DNA from: Helichrysum umbraculigerum
Lineage: Eukaryota > Streptophyta > Magnoliopsida > Asterales > Asteraceae
Assembly: GCA_949592205.1 (NCBI GenBank)
Contig: CATIUR010000001.1
Location: forward strand, 337,162,250-337,226,249
Reading direction: 5' to 3'
DNA length: 64,000 bases
Position numbers and translations under genes: made by a program. The notes under the pieces were generated by a model that was not told the DNA's origin, did no database searches, and saw only the letters and a list, made by a program, of their open reading frames with translations. Positions 10,001 through 17,986 of the stretch are shown here, piece by piece; position 1 is the stretch's first letter; every line of letters begins with the position of its first letter.

Positions 10001-11477
10001 CGGTCTCCCCCTGTATGACTAGGGTTCTACCGACAGTGAGAGGTATGTGAACAATTTTGTCATAGCAGATGATTTCGGCGCGATGTTTGGATAACCAATC
10101 CATGCCTACGATGACATCGAAACTTCCTATCTCAACAGGCATAAGATCTATGGAGAAGATTTCGTCGGCTAGATTTAAAGTGCAATTAGGTATCACACTA
10201 TTGGTTTCTATCATTTGGCCATTAGCTAGCTCTACTGTGTACTTAACGTCTAAAGCAACAGGTGTAATGTCAAGTAGAGGGCAAAATTCATCGGGAATAA
10301 AACTCCTATCGGCACCAGTATCAAACAGAATGGAAGCAGTTAAATTGTTGAGGAGGAACATACCCGTGACCACATTCGGGTCCTGACGGGCGTCCCCTGA
10401 GTTGATCACGAAGGCGCTACTTTTGGTGTTGTTGTTGTTGCGGTGGTTGTTGTTGTTGTTGCCCTTATTCTTCAATTTTGGGCAAGAATCCCTGAAGTGT
10501 CCTGGGTTTCCACATTCATAACAGGACTTAGGTTGTCGGGTATTTCGGTCAGAGGGGTTGTTGTTGGATTTGGGGGCTCGGCAATCCTTAGTCAAATGCC
10601 CGTACCTCCTGCAGTTGTTGCAAGGAGTACCGCACTGACCAAAGTGGTGATAGTTACACTTGGGACAATAGGGTCTGTCCCCGGTGTAGCTGCGGTTGGA
10701 TTCAGAGTTGGTGTTGTAGACTTGGATGGCGTTGTTTTTCTTGTTTGAGTTGTGGTGGTGTTCAGTGGATTTGCGTTTGTTATTGTTAGAGGATGAGGTG
10801 TTGGAGGTCTCACGGCTGACAACTAGAGCCATGAGTTCGTGGGCCAATCGAATGGCACTCTCAGTAGTGGTTGGTTTGGATGAGGCGACGTTTCCCTGGA
10901 TGTTCTCGGGGAGTCCACGAATGTATTTCTTAATGCCCTTACTTTCTGGTTCGACCAAACTCGGGCATAATAAAGCAAACTGCTGAAATTTGGTGGTATA
11001 TTCAGCAACATCATTTCCCTGCACCTCCAGATGCCAGAATTCTTCTTCCAGCCTGTGCAATTCCTCTTCAGGACAGTATTTTTCTGTCAGTTTCTTTTTC
11101 AGTTCGGCCCAAGGAAGTCGGTTTGCAATCTCGAGGCCTACAGAATTTGCGTGGGTTTTCCACCACGTGAGTGCACCTTCCTGAAAGGTGTAAGCAGCGA
11201 ATTTGACCTTGTTGTTCTCAGTGCAATCGCAGAGACTGAAAACAGATTCCATGCGCTCAATCCAACGGATCAAGCCAATGGCACCTTCCGTGCCCTTGAA
11301 GTATAGCGGTTTACAGCTAAGAAAGTCTTTATAGGAGCAAGGTTTGGGTGGTGGAGTATTGGTTGCTGTGTCCTCGCTACCGGGTGGCGTTCGGGTAGCC
11401 AAGGCTTCGGTCACACTGCGGGCAATTATTCCCGCGATCTCAGCTTCGCTAAGGGTAATTTGACGGCGAGGAGGCAT
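7032..11477 (-). CDS. gag-pol: Gypsy copy 1 Gag-Pol polyprotein, 1481 aa, intact
   Basis: One uninterrupted frame starts at the ATG at 11477 (MPPRRQ). In order: a Gag capsid domain (residues about 50-200), two cysteine-rich knuckles (about 270-331), aspartic protease (DTGADRSF, about 384), reverse transcriptase with FIDD (about 720), RNase H (DASHQG, about 868), the integrase HHCC zinc region (about 1062-1100), and the integrase core with Asp (about 1126), Asp (ISDRDS, about 1187) and Glu (GQSER, about 1224). A GPF-type motif (RYIGPFE) follows, then a C-terminal chromodomain-like segment (about 1415-1470). These, the single frame and the long LTRs fit a Tekay-like chromovirus. I see no break. 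It differs from copy 2 at about four residues, including Ala/Thr near the end of the RT palm and Thr/Ile in the connecting region. Neither copy can be called dead from its sequence. Confidence 0.95.
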   Translation of the reverse strand: MPPRRQITLSEAEIAGIIARSVTEALATRTPPGSEDTATNTPPPKPCSYKDFLSCKPLYFKGTEGAIGLIRWIERMESVFSLCDCTENNKVKFAAYTFQEGALTWWKTHANSVGLEIANRLPWAELKKKLTEKYCPEEELHRLEEEFWHLEVQGNDVAEYTTKFQQFALLCPSLVEPESKGIKKYIRGLPENIQGNVASSKPTTTESAIRLAHELMALVVSRETSNTSSSNNNKRKSTEHHHNSNKKNNAIQVYNTNSESNRSYTGDRPYCPKCNYHHFGQCGTPCNNCRRYGHLTKDCRAPKSNNNPSDRNTRQPKSCYECGNPGHFRDSCPKLKNKGNNNNNHRNNNNTKSSAFVINSGDARQDPNVVTGMFLLNNLTASILFDTGADRSFIPDEFCPLLDITPVALDVKYTVELANGQMIETNSVIPNCTLNLADEIFSIDLMPVEIGSFDVIVGMDWLSKHRAEIICYDKIVHIPLTVGRTLVIQGETGGTRLNIISCLKTRKFLRKGYPSILAHIMEKKSEEKRLEDVPIVRDFPEVFPEELPGLPPPRQVEFSIDLVSGAAPVARAPYRLAPSELQELSTQLQELLERGFIRPSSSPWGAPVLFVKKKDGSFRMCIDYRELNKLTVKNRYPLPRIDDLFDQLQGSSCYSKIDLRSGYHQLRVRDADIPKTAFRTRYGHYEFQVMPFGLTNAPAVFMDLMNRVCKPYLDKFVIVFIDDILIYSRSKEEHAEHLRTILELLKHEELYAKFSKCEFWIKTVQFLGHVIDSQGIHVDPSKIEAIKDWQSPTTPTEVRQFLGLAGYYRRFIENFSKIAIPLTTLTQKDKKFDWTDKQESAFQLLKQKLCSAPILSLPEGTDDFVVYCDASHQGLGCVLMQRDKVIAYASRQLKIHEKNYTTHDLELGAVVFALKIWRHYLYGTRCTIFTDHKSLQHIFDQKDLNMRQRRWVELLTDYDCELKYHPGKANVVADALSRKERVKPLRVRALSMTIHNNLNIQILTAQLEALKHENVKDEALRGMDKQFEIRPNGIRYFSNRIWLPKFGNLRDLVMDEAHKSKYSIHPGSDKMYHGIKDFYWWPNMKAEIATYVSKCLTCSKVKIEYQKPSGLLQQPSLPEWKWEQIAMDFITKLPKSSSGCDTIWVIVDRLTKSAHFLAIKESDKMERLTRIYLKEIVTKHGVPISIISDRDSRFTSQFWQSLQKSLGTRLDMSTAYHPQTDGQSERTIQTLEDMLRACVVDFGVNWEKHLPLCEFSYNNSYHTSIKAAPFEALYGRKCRSPICWTEVGDSQLTGPEIIHETTERIVEIQNKLKAARDRQKSYADVRRKPLEFQVGDRVLLKVSPWKGVIRFGKRGKLNPRYIGPFEILERIGPVAYRLQLPSELSSVHPTFHVSNLKKCLSNETLIIPLDEIRVDEKLHFVEEPAEIMDREVKQLKQSRIPIVKVRWNSRRGPEFTWEREDQMRLKYPQLFTDSTTNTTST

Positions 11478-11930
11478 GATGCTGAGTAAGAAAGAACAAG
11501 GAAATGAAATAAGATGCTAGTCCGAGTATGATGAACTAGTGGTGTGTTTGTCATTTCGAGACAAAGCGTTAGAGAGAAAGAGGCCTATACTCATATAATA
11601 TAATATAGCCTAAAGTGGTAATGAGGTCTACTTATGTAAGTATATATGTATATCACATAATAACCTATTGAGTGTCTAGCACAGACGTGTTTTGAGTCCC
11701 GTTTCTCTCGAGGTCAGAGTCAACTAATGCATTCCTGTTCAACATAACTCTTTCAGATTTCACATCATCTTTCTCTAATTGTACATAGTTGATCAGGCTA
11801 TGTTAAATTAAAGTCGTATGATGTAATCCCTGAACTAGTCATAACTACTAAGGAATACTGCCTAACGGTCATAGTCTAGGCCCACTAAATGCAACCTAGT
11901 TCACTATAACCTTAGGCTCTGATACCAATC
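11478..11930 (-). other. Gypsy copy 1 5' leader with primer site
   Basis: This 453-bp leader between the 5' LTR and gag is untranslated. It holds the primer-binding site at 11916-11927 (TGGTATCAGAGC on the minus strand, initiator tRNA-Met), three bases from the LTR. The rest is AT-rich and I see no other feature. Confidence 0.85.
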
Positions 11931-13237
11931 TGTGACACCCCCAAATTTAACGATTTGCGGAAGCTTGATTTGGGTGTCACTAATCAATATACAAAGCACA
12001 TAAGATATAATGAACGACCACTATATGCGTCGTTTTAAACTTGTATAGATAAAGTAAATGTTTACATCAAAATATAGTTACATTAGCTCGGTTCCTGAAA
12101 TTGAGAGATTACATAGCATAATTACTTTTACAAAATATAATAATGCAGTCCAATCTCTAGTTGTATGTATGCTGACTCGAGCTAATAATTCCTGCTTGTG
12201 CAGCCAAACTACTGCTGGGTACCTGTGATAAATACTAAAATGGGTCAGCGAAAACGCTGGTGAGCTCACAGGTTTGTATGTCAATGTATAGTTGTAAGAA
12301 CCGCAAGATTTATATTGAATTTAAAATGCAATTAAGCAAGATAAAAGTTATACTGTCCATGAGCACATAGTCTGAGCTTAACTTGATTTGTCAGGCCCAC
12401 TTAAGGAAACCTAACTTGAAATGCCTCCTACGAGTGCCTAATCAACACTCGTCTTCCCAAATGCTAATACATCCGTTTGACCGGTTAGTGCGTGCTAACC
12501 CGGATGAGGATTGTCAATCCCATATGATATCATATACTAACATTCACGCTATAAAATACTAGAGACTATGCTTATGGAGGACTTTAAATTGATTAGCTTG
12601 AAACTCATGTAGTATTTGAAGTTTGGCACTTGCGTTCTACTTGTAAAACAAAATCGAGTAGTAATATCACACCCCTAGTTGTAAAGCAGTGAAAATGGGG
12701 CTATGAAACTCACCTGGTTCTTGAAGTGTTTAACTTAATAAACTTGAAGTAATTAGCTGTGAGTTGGTGTCCAAAGGCTTGAAACCTGAATGTGTCCACG
12801 ACACTTAAATTGTCATTAATTGTATTGGTATCCCGAAAGACTACCATTTGAATTGTTTGTCTAACTTAATGTCCAAATTACCCCGATTTGGTTGATTGTT
12901 TTATTACAAGTTACTACGACTTGTTTGAATAAGTTGATACAAGTTACAACGACTTGTTTGAATAAGTTGGTACAACTTACAACGACTTGTTTGATTGAAT
13001 TGTCTAAGTTACTATGACTTAGTTGATTTAATTGTGTATTTGAAAATGTGTACGGCCCGTTGGTGACGGTTGTAACGATAGTTCTAAAATGTTATTATAT
13101 TGTTGCTACAGTGAATTGCTACAGTGAATTGCTACAGTAAATTTTGACTTTGAAAATTTTGAGGTTTGAAGATTCTGTTTTGTGCGACGTAGCCTGCGAC
13201 GTTGGGTGCGACGTCGCAGATCCGGACTGCGACGTTG
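11931..13237 (-). repeat. Gypsy LTR2, left part
   Basis: The first 1307 bp of the shared middle LTR, from TGTGACACCC to the CGTTG target site at 13233-13237. It contains a run of imperfect repeats of about 34 bp built on ACGACTTGTTTGAATAAGTT (12905-13030), three copies of ATTGCTACAGTGA (13103-13140) and the start of the GCGAC array (from 13183). Confidence 0.95.
12905..13030. repeat. Short tandem repeats inside Gypsy LTR2
   Basis: About four imperfect units of roughly 34 bp, each with CAAGTTAC and ACGACTTGTTTGA. The same block is in LTR3 at 32111-32236. It lies in the part of the LTR that is distal for transcription of the minus-strand element. Confidence 0.75.
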
Positions 13238-13905
13238 TGTTAGTCCCTGTTTAACTTAATAAACAATCTTACTTAATAAGCCTTGAATATATTATTGAGA
13301 AGTTGCGGAATCACACTCAATAATATTAAGAAGATCAATGAATATTAATTAATTTAATAAACACAATAATATACCGAAAGCTTCAATCTTATTAATGATA
13401 TAAGACGAATACACTTGATGTATTAGGGTTACAGAAAACCTTGAAGCTGCGCAAAAATCATTAACCTATCTAGGTCTAAAGGATCTCTATTTATAACATA
13501 TAGAGTCCTATACAATCTCCTACAAATATGGAATAAACTAACTTCCATAACCGACTCATACTTATCACAAAATCATAAACAGTTTTAACTACCATTCTGA
13601 TGTAAACAGTTGTAACTGTTACACATTCAGTGGTAACTGCTTCAATTGTAATATACTACAAGTACAAATATATAATCAGTGTTAACTGTTTCATATATAA
13701 CTAACAGTTACTAATACATAAGCAGTTTTAACTACTTACAGACACATAACTATCAGTTGTAATACTTGTCTTCTCATCAGTTTTCTTCTATCAGTTGTAA
13801 CTTCATAAAGACAGTTTTAACCTTCAAAGCAAACAGTTTTAATCACTTATACTCTGTCTTCTCATCAGAACTTCAACTCAGACCTGAAACAGTTTTGACC
13901 CAACA
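13238..13905 (-). repeat. Copia B 3' LTR (668 bp)
   Basis: TGTTAG...CCAACA ends; 21 bp shorter than the right LTR because a segment between ATCAGTTGTAA repeats is missing. A polypurine tract (minus strand AAGTTTAGGGGGAGAT, 13906-13921) adjoins it. Confidence 0.95.
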
Positions 13906-13992
13906 ATCTCCCCCTAAACTTAATCTGTCCTTCACAGCATTAAGTTTATTCTAATCCTCCATTATAAGCTTCACAAAATTCTTTCAAAACTG

Positions 13993-16900
13993 TTAGTCAT
14001 TTCTTCTCTTCTTCCTATCAATCTCCTCCTTCTTATGAATCTGATTCAGCACCATATATACCAATTCCAGAGCTACATCATCTAAAACTGCAGCTTGTAG
14101 CCTTGCATTTCTCAAACCCATCAAAAATCTCAGATTGATATCATAAAATCTATCTGTCAATAACCACATAAACACTGCATCCTCCATAACAATCTGATGT
14201 ACTCCAGGTTTGGCATGATAAATCCAATTTCTGACCTTGCTAAAAGTAGCAAATTGAAATGGAAACTCTTCTGGCTCAAACATAGCTTTAATCCAATGCC
14301 ATGTAACTTTTTCAACCAGATTATCAAACCTTTTCAAATCTAAATTCTTTTCCATCCCAATCTCATACATTCTCACCAAATCAGTCCTACTAATTCTCTT
14401 TACCAAATCCCTAAAAGATCTCCACCAAGATACATTTCCATCTGCTCTTTCAACTTTAATCTTGTGAATCTTAACAGGATTGACAAATTGCTCAATAGAC
14501 CAATCAATGATACCAGGTAATTCAACATTAATTACCTCAGATTCCATAGGCTGTAACAGAATAAACTCCTTCAATTCATCAATATTCCTTTCTCTATCAG
14601 GAATTTCATCTAACTCTCTCTTCTTTTGCTCAAGTTCATCTTTCCTCCTCTTCTCAGCTTCTATCTTTTCTTTTTTTTCTTTTTCTTCCTTTTCTTTCAA
14701 TTTTCTTTCTTTTTCAGCCTCTTTCTTTTCCTTTTCAACTTCCTGCTTTTTCTTCTCAGCTTCTTTCTTTTCTCTTTGTTTCTTTTCAATCACATCAGGA
14801 TTCAACTCATCTTTATCCCATAACTCCTGCAATCTCTCTAAACTCATCTGTTTCAAAGCATTCAAAGGAATATACCCACCTTTCAACTTTGCAATCAAGT
14901 TCTTCTTCATTTGAGCTTTTGTTGGTGGTTTTGCAGCTTTTTTCTTTCTTGCTTCCTCTGCTTTTCTTTTCTTAACCTGCTCAACAAGATATTCAATATC
15001 ATCCTGTCTCTGTTCTTTCAGTAAATATTCATCCCACTCTGCCACTTGCTCTTTTGTCATTTTCACAAACTTTCCTTCCTCAATCTCAACATCAATCAAT
15101 CCCTCTGCATTTATCTCAGCCTGTAACCTTTGAGCATACTCAATATCATGAGCAGTTACTTCTGGTGGCACTGGTTTTTGCTTTTTCTTCTTTGGTTCTT
15201 CTACCAGTTTTCCCTTGCCTTTATCTTTTGGATCAATCTTTGGCAATTCTTTCTGTTGAACAGGAACAGCAGCAGGTTCTCTAATCTGAAATCCAGGTAA
15301 AGATGATTGTTGTGAAGATTTCTTCTTTGGAGTTTCAACCTTCTTTCCTGTACCAGTCATCTTAGCAGTTTTAACTGGAATGCTCTTCTTCCTAGTCTTT
15401 TCAACTTGTTGAGCATCAGTTTTAGCATCAGTCTTTACTTCTTCTTTTTCAACTGCTATCTCAGGTTTACTCACCTCTTCACCATCATCCTCATCAATCT
15501 TTAACTCCTCAGTCTTATCATCCAAATTCACCTCTGCAGTTTGCTCCACTGACCCAATAACCTCAGTATGATCAGACTTATCTTCATCTGCCACTGATTC
15601 CTTCATTTCTGTTTCCACTGTCTCATATACTGATTCATTTATTTCTGGCTCTGGCTCTGTAGGTGGTGTTGGAGGTGTATGCACAAAATCATCATCCACT
15701 GGTTGTTCCATTTCAATCTCTTCATCAACTTTTTCATCATCAGACACAACCTTATCATTCTCATTCCTCTTATCACCCAAATTTGTCCAGACCTTCTCCC
15801 CCTTTTTGAAAGCATTTTGTTTAAAGTTATAAGTCTCATCAGGTTCTGAAGTATCATGAACCACATATTTCCTCCCTTTCTTCAAACATTTAATAACAAT
15901 CCTCTCTAACTGCTGCACTTTCCTCTGCAACTGAGTAATAACTTCATCCTTAGCCTTATTCTTCTTCCTCTCCTGTACAAACTCAGCCCATACATAATCA
16001 ACCATTTTTGTCAATTCCAAGTTAGTTCTAGCCTCAACACCTTCAGGATGTGAATCCTTTGGTGAATCATTGACATCATCAAACTCTGACTCATGCCTAG
16101 CATGATCATCAAAGTCCCCTTGGTTCTTGGTACTGGGACCACTAGGATCATCTACAGGTGTAGAATCATGTCCATGTGTTGCCTCTGATTGGGTCTTATT
16201 AATGTTACTTCTGTCCTGCTCTGCCAGTGGGCTAGAAGCAGTAGAAGCAGCCCTCTCAGAATGATCATCCTCCTCCTCATTGATCATCTGCTGTGATGAA
16301 TCATTTGTCTGAGACACCTGAGCAACAGCAGCCTCAGATGCCTGTTTTTTAGCCTTTTTGGCTTTAGTAGGTTTAGCTGTTGTGGTCCCTTGTTTTCTCT
16401 TAGTACCCCCAACTACTGTGGGTTGAGAAGTGGTGGGTGGAACCATTCTCTCAGTAGTTGGTTCAGCTTCAGTTGGTAGTACTGATGCTGTGGTGGAAGG
16501 TGCAGGAAGCATTGTAGAAAATAATGCTGTAACCTTCCCAGAAAATTTAGTATCTCTCTTCATATTTACAAAAACTTTTGGTTTAAAAGAGACAATACCA
16601 ATAATCTTTTCAAGTGCAGTTATATTAGGAATTTGTTCATTTAAGAACAACTGCACAAAACGTGGATACATCAAAAACTTAATCTTTGGCTGCTCAATGT
16701 TTCTAAGCATACCAGAAAATATCAGATTTGAAAAATTAAACCTTTGACCAGTTGCAAGACAAGTAATTGCATAAGCAATGTTGCTTCCAAACTGCTCAAA
16801 AGATGATCTCTTAGATGATAAGCAGTGTAAAATTGTATGTATTAAAAATCTCCACTGATGAGAAAATAAGGTTTTCTGAAAAGTAAAAATTTCAAAAGAA

Positions 16901-17268
16901 CCCTCATAACCCATCAATCGTAAAGTATCATACATAACAGTATCCTCTAAAGAAGATATACCTGCCTCATCATCTAGTTGTAATGAAGCTCTAACAGTAG
17001 CTTCTGTGATTACAACACGTGTATCCATGACTTCTGAAACGATTCTTTTAATCCCCTGTTCCTCTTCTATTGATGCATTCACCCAGAAATTGTTGATATG
17101 ATCGTGAGATATTCTGGGTGCTACAGTGAGAGCATGACGAATATGTGAAGCACGAAGGAAATCAATGATTTCCACATACTCGTTTGCCTCTGCAGGTTTC
17201 ATTAAGAATGCAATCATATTGTGATCTTTTCCAATCGGTAGTTGAACAGTAGACGAAGTCGATGCCAT
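13993..17268 (-). CDS. Copia B third ORF, 1091 aa, function unknown
   Basis: This intact frame lies between pol and the 3' LTR, where Copia elements normally have nothing. It starts at the ATG at 17268. Residues 1-235 are a compact, mostly helical domain of the kind often seen in Asteraceae Copia-associated proteins, which databases label loosely (for example synaptobrevin/longin-like); I give no function. Then come a Ser/Pro/Gln linker with a basic KRKQ...KKAKKQ stretch (about 289-308) that could be a nuclear localisation signal, an acidic region (about 340-660), and a charged Lys/Glu coiled coil (about 785-895). A C-terminal Trp-rich domain covers about 920-1080. I see no signal peptide or membrane segment, so it is not a classic envelope protein. 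Copia C carries a homologue at the same place. The open frame argues for recent function. Confidence 0.9.
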   Translation of the reverse strand: MASTSSTVQLPIGKDHNMIAFLMKPAEANEYVEIIDFLRASHIRHALTVAPRISHDHINNFWVNASIEEEQGIKRIVSEVMDTRVVITEATVRASLQLDDEAGISSLEDTVMYDTLRLMGYEGSFEIFTFQKTLFSHQWRFLIHTILHCLSSKRSSFEQFGSNIAYAITCLATGQRFNFSNLIFSGMLRNIEQPKIKFLMYPRFVQLFLNEQIPNITALEKIIGIVSFKPKVFVNMKRDTKFSGKVTALFSTMLPAPSTTASVLPTEAEPTTERMVPPTTSQPTVVGGTKRKQGTTTAKPTKAKKAKKQASEAAVAQVSQTNDSSQQMINEEEDDHSERAASTASSPLAEQDRSNINKTQSEATHGHDSTPVDDPSGPSTKNQGDFDDHARHESEFDDVNDSPKDSHPEGVEARTNLELTKMVDYVWAEFVQERKKNKAKDEVITQLQRKVQQLERIVIKCLKKGRKYVVHDTSEPDETYNFKQNAFKKGEKVWTNLGDKRNENDKVVSDDEKVDEEIEMEQPVDDDFVHTPPTPPTEPEPEINESVYETVETEMKESVADEDKSDHTEVIGSVEQTAEVNLDDKTEELKIDEDDGEEVSKPEIAVEKEEVKTDAKTDAQQVEKTRKKSIPVKTAKMTGTGKKVETPKKKSSQQSSLPGFQIREPAAVPVQQKELPKIDPKDKGKGKLVEEPKKKKQKPVPPEVTAHDIEYAQRLQAEINAEGLIDVEIEEGKFVKMTKEQVAEWDEYLLKEQRQDDIEYLVEQVKKRKAEEARKKKAAKPPTKAQMKKNLIAKLKGGYIPLNALKQMSLERLQELWDKDELNPDVIEKKQREKKEAEKKKQEVEKEKKEAEKERKLKEKEEKEKKEKIEAEKRRKDELEQKKRELDEIPDRERNIDELKEFILLQPMESEVINVELPGIIDWSIEQFVNPVKIHKIKVERADGNVSWWRSFRDLVKRISRTDLVRMYEIGMEKNLDLKRFDNLVEKVTWHWIKAMFEPEEFPFQFATFSKVRNWIYHAKPGVHQIVMEDAVFMWLLTDRFYDINLRFLMGLRNARLQAAVLDDVALELVYMVLNQIHKKEEIDRKKRRND

Positions 17269-17986
17269 GATAAGAAATCAAGTAATCGAGAAGAATCGAA
17301 GATGATTTTACAGAATCGAAAATCAATGAGACTTAGCGCAGTTGTTTGTATGTGAAAATTTGAAAGCGTAATGAGAAACCCTAAGTGTTGAGAGTTAAGT
17401 ACTGAAATTAAATCAGTTGTAAGCCCTAATTTGATCAGATCCCCAATTATAACTAAAACAGTGTTAATTAATTAAAATAACACGTTCAGTGATAACTGTG
17501 AAAATAACCATCAGTGGTAATCAACACTTGGTTTCTCAAATGCATCATTTACATAATTAAGCTAGCAGTGCTAACTTGTACAAGCAGTACCAACCGACCA
17601 AGGCAGTGCTAACTTAATACAAGTAGTACTTCAGTTCTAGCAAAATCATATAAACAAAGCAGTGGTTGAAATTTTTTTTTTTTTTTTTTTTTTTACCGAA
17701 AGCAAACTCCACAAGCAGTGACACTTCATAAACACCTGCATAAGTTAGACTCCAAAACCTAGCAATATAACTTGCAGTGGTAATTCCAAACAAAAATACA
17801 AGTATACAGTGTTAACTATACACCAACAGTGGTGAAGTGATTATTACCACTGTTTATAATAAAAGTAAGAAACAGTGATAACGATACACATTACACACAA
17901 TCAGTGTTTAATTAACAAATCAGAATTAACCCAAATTGAACTCACAGTAGATAATATTCACAGAAAGCAGTAACAAGAGAAATAAC
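17269..17986 (-). other. Spacer between Copia B pol and third ORF
   Basis: This 718-bp stretch is non-coding. In element sense it holds many CAGTGNTAAC-like motifs, a run of 23 A (plus-strand T at 17672-17694), a 3'-splice-site-like sequence (CTGATTTAATTTCAG, ending at 17402) and a leader-like segment with a telo-box (AAACCCTAA on the plus strand near 17384) before the ATG of the third ORF. It could carry the signals that express that ORF. Confidence 0.6.
17672..17694 (-). repeat. Poly(A) run (element sense) upstream of third ORF
   Basis: Twenty-three consecutive T on the plus strand, A in the element's sense. Copia C has runs of 16 (45714-45729) and 13 (43649-43661) T in the same spacer. 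Confidence 0.8.

Noticed and set aside
12078..12284. 68-codon ORF in Gypsy LTR2, repeated in LTR3
   Set aside because: Short LTR ORF with no domain; present only because the LTR is repeated.
14480..14914. 144-codon plus-strand ORF rich in Phe and Ser
   Set aside because: Antisense of the Lys/Glu-rich coiled coil of the third ORF.
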